From positions 1 through 8,848 of the forward strand of contig CAMYPN010000039.1 in assembly GCA_947292085.1 (NCBI GenBank): DNA of 8,848 nucleotides, given 5' to 3'. Position numbers and translations under genes: made by a program. Under the pieces are notes generated by a model. That model made no database searches, was not told the origin of the DNA, and saw only the letters and a list, made by a program, of their open reading frames with translations. Positions 4,835 to 8,848 of the stretch are shown here, in pieces. Source of the DNA: an uncultured Gardnerella sp. Lineage in GTDB: Bacteria; Actinomycetota; Actinomycetes; Actinomycetales; Bifidobacteriaceae. The first letter of the stretch is position 1, and every line of letters begins with the position of its first letter.

Positions 4835-6475
4835 TTATAGACCAGCGTCTGCCATTGATATGAAACCAGGGTCTATAAGCAGAGCCTTCAAATTAGTTGC
4901 GCTAACTGCCATAATCGGCTCAACAATTGTAGGAATTTTCTTGCCCTTTGTAGTGTTCGAAGGAGTATCGATTGTTTTTATACTAGAGCTTAATTTGCGA
5001 GTTTTATTCAACGATGCGCAAGTAGTTGCAATATCTTTAGCAATTGATTGATAATCTTCTATAGTTGTCATCCACTGCTTTCCGTTTACAATATTTGGCA
5101 TAGTTTCCTTATAAGCTCCGTAACCAGTCATAACAGGCCAGCGTTTTGCTTGTTCTGGATCATTCTGTTGATGCACACTACTTTTTTCGTCACTATTTTG
5201 TGACTTTTCAGAATTGTTTGCATCTTTTTTAGGAGCTGGAACTGGACGTTTTACTATATCTTTTTTACCAATAAAGTTGCCGATTACATCTGGAAGCGTT
5301 ATTGAAGGATTAATATCTGCAGCGCTTCCCTGATATCCTAAGTTCTCCAAAGCTGAAGTAGCTTGCATTGCTACTTGATCGTTAAGAGTAATTAATCCAT
5401 CAATATGCTTAGGTAAATTATTAGAGTTACGAGCGTGATTCTTAAGACGTTTTGTAAGCTCATCTTTTACTGCGTTAGGATTATCAGCGTCGAAAGCTAC
5501 TTTAGCCCAATCTTCTTCTTCTGTTTGAGAATCTAAATATCCTGAAGGTGAAAGAAGAGTTCCAGAAGCAAAATAAGGTCTTAATACCTTCCAAATTCCT
5601 TTGAATGCTTCTTTTGCAAACTCATCGTTAAAATCATTATTAGACGAGTAATCGTCATCATCATAATCACTATTGCTTGTATCACTGTTTTTATTAGAAG
5701 AATTATTAGGCTTATGGCGATTATGGCAAGGGAGCAAAACTTCTATGTACTTAGGATCGTCTGAAGTTGCTCTATCTAAAGCAAGTTTTTGTACTAAAGT
5801 TTTTGCCTGAAGTTCACCAATTCTGCTAGCAGTAGATAAGTTAAAAATAACATCTGGGTCGAAACCATTAATTGATTTCGATAGCATAACAACATGCATT
5901 CCAGATTCGCGAGCTAGACGCAATGCTGAAGCAAAACGCGTTTCCGCAGTAGTTTCTTTAGAATTATTGTTATAAGAATTATCCTCTGCTTCCGGACGCG
6001 TTGCGAAGTCGCCGTAATCGTTGCTTCCTTTTTTATTAGTCCAAGGAGCCACGAGTAAAGTAGTGTGTGAAATTTTCTTTTTTATATCTTGTAAAGTTTT
6101 ACTAGAGTTTTTATCCGACTGTTTCTTTTGAAGAGGAGCAATCTGGTTTACTACATAATCTTGTATTGCTTGACTTTGCTCCGAAAGACTTGAGGAAGAT
6201 TTTTGAGTAATAGTATTATCTTGGAAACCCTTTGATTTTAAGGATTTTATTATTTCTGGAACTAGTATATTCCACGTACTTAATGGTGTTTTTCTAGTTA
6301 AATCGATACCGTCATCTGGAGTAAAAATAGCAACAGTTCCTATGCTCATTTGAGCTTTTGATGGTGAAGATGATTGAGATGTGCCTGAACATCCACTCAT
6401 AAGTATCAGTATGCTACTTGCGGCTGCGCATGCAGTAAATAGTTTGTTTTTTGCACGCTTGCACAAACGAATCAT
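4835..6475 (-). CDS. Lipoprotein resembling sugar-type (RbsB/ChvE) binding proteins, with low-complexity inserts
   Basis: A 546-residue exported lipoprotein. Residues 2-24 form a signal peptide with positive N-terminus and LMSGC lipobox, so C29 should be lipidated and anchor it outside the membrane. The body resembles type 1 periplasmic binding proteins of sugar ABC importers: IGTVAIFTPDD (45-55), a VVMLSKSI strand (195-202), HIDGLITLNDQVAMQA (357-372), and a closing VMTGYGAYKETMPNIVNGKQWMTTIED (448-474), the usual ligand and hinge strands. It is longer than the usual ~350 residues because of a Ser/Asn/Asp insert (253-285, including DDDD), a second polar insert (~411-443), and a polar tail. 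No ABC permease or ATPase gene adjoins it. It could be an orphan receptor, a diverged transporter subunit, or a surface sensor; the ligand is unknown. The start is backed by GAGAGG seven bases upstream. It ends at the large hairpin shared with the acyl-CoA synthetase gene. Confidence 0.85.
   Translation of the reverse strand: MIRLCKRAKNKLFTACAAASSILILMSGCSGTSQSSSPSKAQMSIGTVAIFTPDDGIDLTRKTPLSTWNILVPEIIKSLKSKGFQDNTITQKSSSSLSEQSQAIQDYVVNQIAPLQKKQSDKNSSKTLQDIKKKISHTTLLVAPWTNKKGSNDYGDFATRPEAEDNSYNNNSKETTAETRFASALRLARESGMHVVMLSKSINGFDPDVIFNLSTASRIGELQAKTLVQKLALDRATSDDPKYIEVLLPCHNRHKPNNSSNKNSDTSNSDYDDDDYSSNNDFNDEFAKEAFKGIWKVLRPYFASGTLLSPSGYLDSQTEEEDWAKVAFDADNPNAVKDELTKRLKNHARNSNNLPKHIDGLITLNDQVAMQATSALENLGYQGSAADINPSITLPDVIGNFIGKKDIVKRPVPAPKKDANNSEKSQNSDEKSSVHQQNDPEQAKRWPVMTGYGAYKETMPNIVNGKQWMTTIEDYQSIAKDIATTCASLNKTRKLSSSIKTIDTPSNTTKGKKIPTIVEPIMAVSATNLKALLIDPGFISMADAGL
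5621..5719 (-). repeat. Low-complexity Ser/Asn/Asp coding segment
   Basis: Codes for residues 253-285 of the lipoprotein, nearly all Asn, Ser, Asp and Lys, with four consecutive Asp. It interrupts the binding-protein fold between a strand (YIEVLLPCH) and a helix (EFAKEAFKGIWKVL), so it is probably an exposed loop. Confidence 0.75.
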
Positions 6476-6546
6476 AGTAGTGACCTCTCGTTTCGTGGTC
6501 TATCTGTTGCTTTTAGTATGTGTTCTACTCGTAACTATCTTTTAAC

Positions 6547-6576
6547 ATTGTATATAGTTGTGTGCTAAATACTTAA
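6547..6576 (-). promoter_or_regulatory. Possible promoter of the lipoprotein gene
   Basis: On the - strand TTAAGT (6576-6571) and TACAAT (6552-6547) are 18 bases apart. The -35 match is modest. The start would lie near 6540, about 65 bases before the ATG. Confidence 0.3.
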
Positions 6577-6621
6577 GTTACGTTTTTAATAAGATAAATT
6601 TTAGTAATCTAAATTATTAAA

Positions 6622-7425
6622 TTATCTTAGAAGACTTTCGCACATGTTACGGTATTCGCTCACATAACCTCCGCCAAAGAATACGCAATGTCCTGCAATA
6701 GGGTAGAGCTGCCATAAAGTTAGACGATCTTCAAAACCGGATTTTAGCGGGTGTACAGACTGATATCCGTCAATAATCTGGCTGTAGTAGCTTATGCCAA
6801 ATAGTTGAAGCATTGCTAAATCTTCTTCACGGTGTCCGCCGTGCGCTGCAGGATCAATTAGCACCGCTTCAGTGTGATCTCCGTCATCACTTTTAGTCCA
6901 TAATACGTTTCCGCTCCATAAGTCTCCGTGAACTCGCGCAGGCTTATCTTCTGCGGCCTTTCCTAACAAATCAGGAAGTGCTGCAATAACGTGGTTTGTG
7001 AGAGCTAAATCGTTTTTAGTAAGTTCTCCACGAGCTATACCAAGTTCTACCATTGGGCGCAATCGTCCCTCTGAAAGGTAATCGATAACGTTATTCCATG
7101 TGCCGGTTGGCATTTCAACAGGGTCACTTAAAGGACCAAAATAGCATGTGCCATCGTAGTCAGCTGGAGCTTCTCCAAAATATTTTGCTCCGTAATCGTG
7201 CATATGAGCGAGTGCTGCACCAAATTCAAAAGCTGCTAATGGTGTTGGTGAAGTTGTGCTAATTTTTTCAATATTTAAATAATCTTTACCCCAGTCGAAA
7301 ACTTTTACTACTCTAGGCCCACCGTATTTTCTAGCTTCGCTCATCCATTGCAAGCCTTTTCCTTCACACTCGAAAAAACGGTTAGGTGCGTATGATCTAC
7401 TTTTTTTATACACGTTATTATTCAT
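6622..7425 (-). CDS. Fructosamine kinase-family protein
   Basis: A 267-residue cytoplasmic kinase of the fructosamine/ketosamine-3-kinase family, related to aminoglycoside and choline kinases. Family members phosphorylate sugar-amine adducts (glycated amines or proteins), which then break down, so the usual role is repair or recycling of glycation products. The N-terminus VYKKS...APNRFFECEGKGLQWMSEA (5-31) fits the short actinobacterial form, with K7 or K8 as the likely ATP lysine. IEKI (52-55) is the hinge region, and GAALAHMHDYGAKYFG (69-84) is the family helix. The catalytic loop is HGDLWSGN (166-173; D168 base, N173 metal), and LIDPAAHGGHREEDLAM (189-205) is the DFG-like metal site (D191). 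All catalytic residues are present and the length is normal, so it should be active; the true substrate is unknown. The ATG is preceded by AAGAAGG five bases upstream. It is separated from both neighbours by over 100 bases. Confidence 0.9.
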   Translation of the reverse strand: MNNNVYKKSRSYAPNRFFECEGKGLQWMSEARKYGGPRVVKVFDWGKDYLNIEKISTTSPTPLAAFEFGAALAHMHDYGAKYFGEAPADYDGTCYFGPLSDPVEMPTGTWNNVIDYLSEGRLRPMVELGIARGELTKNDLALTNHVIAALPDLLGKAAEDKPARVHGDLWSGNVLWTKSDDGDHTEAVLIDPAAHGGHREEDLAMLQLFGISYYSQIIDGYQSVHPLKSGFEDRLTLWQLYPIAGHCVFFGGGYVSEYRNMCESLLR

Positions 7426-7466
7426 AGCAGCCTTCTTAGCGTAGTAGAATGTGCGTCTTATGCGTT

Positions 7467-7486
7467 AAATATTTAATAAAATATTT
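7467..7486. repeat. Paired AAATATTT palindromes upstream of the kinase gene
   Basis: Two copies of the palindrome AAATATTT (7467-7474, 7479-7486) are separated by AATA, about 42 bases upstream of the kinase start. They could be a promoter-region operator or just AT-rich sequence. Confidence 0.4.
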
Positions 7487-7498
7487 CACGAATAAGCT

Positions 7499-7514
7499 AG
7501 ATTACTTCTAATCT
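7499..7514. repeat. Perfect inverted repeat in the kinase upstream region
   Basis: AGATTA, CTTC, TAATCT. It lies about 42 bases past the stop of the small membrane protein gene and about 75 bases before the kinase ATG. No clear T tract follows on the - strand, so a terminator role is weak; it could be an operator. Confidence 0.45.
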
Positions 7515-7556
7515 CACCATTTTACTGAAGTATTAGCACAATCAGATACGTTGTGT

Positions 7557-7976
7557 TTAAGCGTGTGACAGAATGTTTTTTACAAACTGATATCCAAAAA
7601 GTAATCCTGCTAAAAATAGTGCGGCACCTAAACCGGTGTAGAACACTGCAATAAAGCGTTCTGGAGCTACATTAGTTGCGCGTAAAGCGATTCCGCCAGT
7701 CATCATAAAAGCCATGATTATGAAAGATTTTATGTCAAAGAATTTGAGGAAGAACTGTTTTTCTTTACCATAGCTGTTAATTCTTTTAGTATGTTTTTTA
7801 ACAAGTTTGCCAAAAATAAAGAATTGGAATATGAGGAAAACAAGCAGAGACAAAGCGTAGTTTACAGGTTGTAAGTATTTTTGGTATACAGACAAACCAA
7901 TATTAAGAATATTAAAACCTGCAGCGCCCCAAACTAAGAAAGCAATTAATAGTAGAGTATTTTTTGATACTTTCAA
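7557..7976 (-). CDS. Small four-helix membrane protein, function unknown, TTG start
   Basis: A 139-residue hydrophobic protein with four likely transmembrane helices: about residues 8-30, 38-58, 84-101 and 108-132. A basic cytoplasmic loop (KLVKKHTKRINSYGKEKQ, 57-74) separates helices two and three. The segment GGIALRATNVAPERFIAVFYTGLGAALFLAGLLF reads like a conserved motif of small hypothetical membrane proteins in Firmicutes and Actinobacteria, but I cannot name the family or a function. The start is TTG (CAA at 7974-7976 on the + strand): an in-frame TAG lies two codons upstream, the next in-frame ATG is far inside the third helix, and GAGG sits about seven bases before the TTG. It is transcribed away from leuS with a 240-base gap between them. 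Both termini should be cytoplasmic. Confidence 0.8.
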   Translation of the reverse strand: MKVSKNTLLLIAFLVWGAAGFNILNIGLSVYQKYLQPVNYALSLLVFLIFQFFIFGKLVKKHTKRINSYGKEKQFFLKFFDIKSFIIMAFMMTGGIALRATNVAPERFIAVFYTGLGAALFLAGLLFGYQFVKNILSHA

Positions 7977-8216
7977 TTCCTAACCTCTTCAATATTTATA
8001 GTTTTGCTGAATTTTATCTAATTTTCTAATCTTTTCTTACTAAAAAACTTTATTTCCTATTGTAGTGTTTTGTTTTTAAAAATAAGCGCAATAGTCCAAT
8101 TTTGTGCACGTAATAGGAAAACTTACGTTAAAAGCGGATATTTACTTAATAAAATCTATATAAAACTTGTAAAAAGTGTTGCGTAATGACGATGTGAGAC
8201 GCTATAGTCCTAGGGT
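7977..8216. other. Divergent spacer between the small membrane protein gene and leuS
   Basis: This 240-base AT-rich spacer holds the leuS promoter at its right end and the GAGG ribosome binding site of the membrane protein at its left end. No T-box, attenuator or leader peptide was found before leuS. No strong promoter for the leftward gene could be picked. Confidence 0.6.
8179..8208 (+). promoter_or_regulatory. leuS promoter positioned for a leaderless mRNA
   Basis: TTGCGT (8179-8184) and TATAGT (8203-8208) are 18 bases apart. The -10 box ends eight bases before the leuS ATG at 8217, so transcription should start at or within two bases of the A of the start codon. No ribosome binding site precedes the ATG, which fits a leaderless transcript. 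Confidence 0.65.
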
Positions 8217-8848
8217 ATGAACGACAACGATCAACAGTATGCAACAGCTGACAATAAAGCTACTATTGCTGAGCCAGCTTTTCGTTACAACGCGCAGCTC
8301 GCACAAGATATTGAGCAGCGCTGGCAAAAAACCTGGGACGAGCAGGGCACGTTCTGGGCTGCTAATGTTAAGGGCGATTTGAAGGATGGCGAAGGCAGGA
8401 ATGCTGACGGTCGTCCTTCTTTCTTTGCAATGGATATGTTCCCTTATCCTTCTGGCAAGGGCTTGCACGTTGGACATCCTCTTGGATATTTGGCAACGGA
8501 TGTTGTAAGCCGCTACCATCGCATGAAGGGCGAGAATGTTCTTCACGCAATGGGCTACGATGCTTTTGGACTTCCTGCAGAACAGTATGCTGTTCAAACT
8601 GGTCAGCATCCTCGTATAACTACTGAGGCAAATATTGCTAACATGCGCAGGCAGTTGCACCGCATGGGCTTGAGTTTTGATGATCGTAGATCTTTTGCGA
8701 CGATTGATACGAATTATGTGCGTTGGACTCAATGGATTTTCTCAAAGCTTTATGATGCTTGGTACGACCCTGATTTTGTGAGAAAAGATGGCGGTAAAGG
8801 TTCTGCTCGACCAATTTGCGAGCTTGTTGATGAGTTTAAGAGTGCTAA
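8217..8848 (+). CDS. leuS: Leucyl-tRNA synthetase, N-terminal part
   Basis: The first ~210 codons of class I leucyl-tRNA synthetase, cut by the window end. The enzyme charges tRNA-Leu with leucine in the cytoplasm and is essential. Visible marks are [19 protein letters not shown] (22-40), [20 protein letters not shown] (72-91) with the HIGH-type signature HVGH at 84-87, [26 protein letters not shown] (100-125), and RWTQWIF in the catalytic core. The KMSKS loop and the CP1 editing domain would lie mostly beyond the window. The ATG at 8217 is chosen because upstream ATGs (8186, 8192) meet a stop at once and the next downstream Met lies within the conserved core. The first ~20 residues are polar and unconserved. 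Base composition is less AT-rich than its neighbours, as expected for a well-expressed core gene. The sequence resembles bifidobacterial LeuS as I remember it. Confidence 0.97.
   Translation, partial: MNDNDQQYATADNKATIAEPAFRYNAQLAQDIEQRWQKTWDEQGTFWAANVKGDLKDGEGRNADGRPSFFAMDMFPYPSGKGLHVGHPLGYLATDVVSRYHRMKGENVLHAMGYDAFGLPAEQYAVQTGQHPRITTEANIANMRRQLHRMGLSFDDRRSFATIDTNYVRWTQWIFSKLYDAWYDPDFVRKDGGKGSARPICELVDEFKSA

Noticed and set aside
4773..5051. A 92-codon + strand frame with hydrophobic start
   Set aside because: It begins inside the terminator hairpin and overlaps the 3' end of the lipoprotein gene antisense; no ribosome binding site is seen.
7977..8216. T-box or leucine attenuator upstream of leuS
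   Set aside because: No T-box consensus, terminator/antiterminator pair or Leu-rich leader peptide is visible, and the promoter lies next to the start codon.
8202..8732. A 176-codon - strand frame over leuS
   Set aside because: It is antisense to the highly conserved leuS coding region and has no family features.

Overview
The window looks like a piece of a low-GC member of the Bifidobacteriaceae, most likely Gardnerella or a close relative. I infer this from the leucyl-tRNA synthetase N-terminus, which reads like a bifidobacterial LeuS, from an actinobacterial-type fructosamine kinase and M23-like protein, and from AT-rich codon use and AT-rich intergenic DNA. This is recognition from memory, not a database result.

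Layout from left to right. Bases 3-359 hold the 3' end of a LysP-like amino acid permease (+), followed by a strong hairpin terminator. A type II membrane protein (452-1387, -) has a Pro/Ala-rich stalk and an 18-bp tandem repeat coding for DPNKxx units. A tRNA-Asn(GUU) gene (1523-1598, -) has its own terminator and promoter. Next is a secreted M23/LytM-like protein (1886-2590, +) that lacks a predicted zinc ligand. A long-chain acyl-CoA synthetase (2850-4664, +) lies behind an extended -10 promoter with an operator-like inverted repeat. A large hairpin at 4744-4795 separates it from the convergent lipoprotein gene (4835-6475, -), whose product resembles a sugar-type periplasmic binding protein. 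A fructosamine kinase-family gene (6622-7425, -) and a small four-helix membrane protein with a TTG start (7557-7976, -) follow. The window ends in the 5' part of leuS (8217 onward, +), which appears to be transcribed as a leaderless mRNA.

The genes appear mostly monocistronic: each has its own ribosome binding site or promoter-like sequence, and gaps are 100-290 bases. There is no mobile element, CRISPR array or phage gene, and no obvious multi-gene defence or biosynthetic system. The window is mainly core chromosome with several lineage-specific surface proteins. The points most worth a second look are the H-to-Q change in the M23-like protein, the leaderless leuS start, the repeat-bearing surface protein, and the orphan binding-protein-like lipoprotein with its acidic insert. 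No gene-free stretch exceeds 300 bases; the longest (1599-1885, 2591-2849, 7977-8216) hold only regulatory signals or AT-rich DNA.
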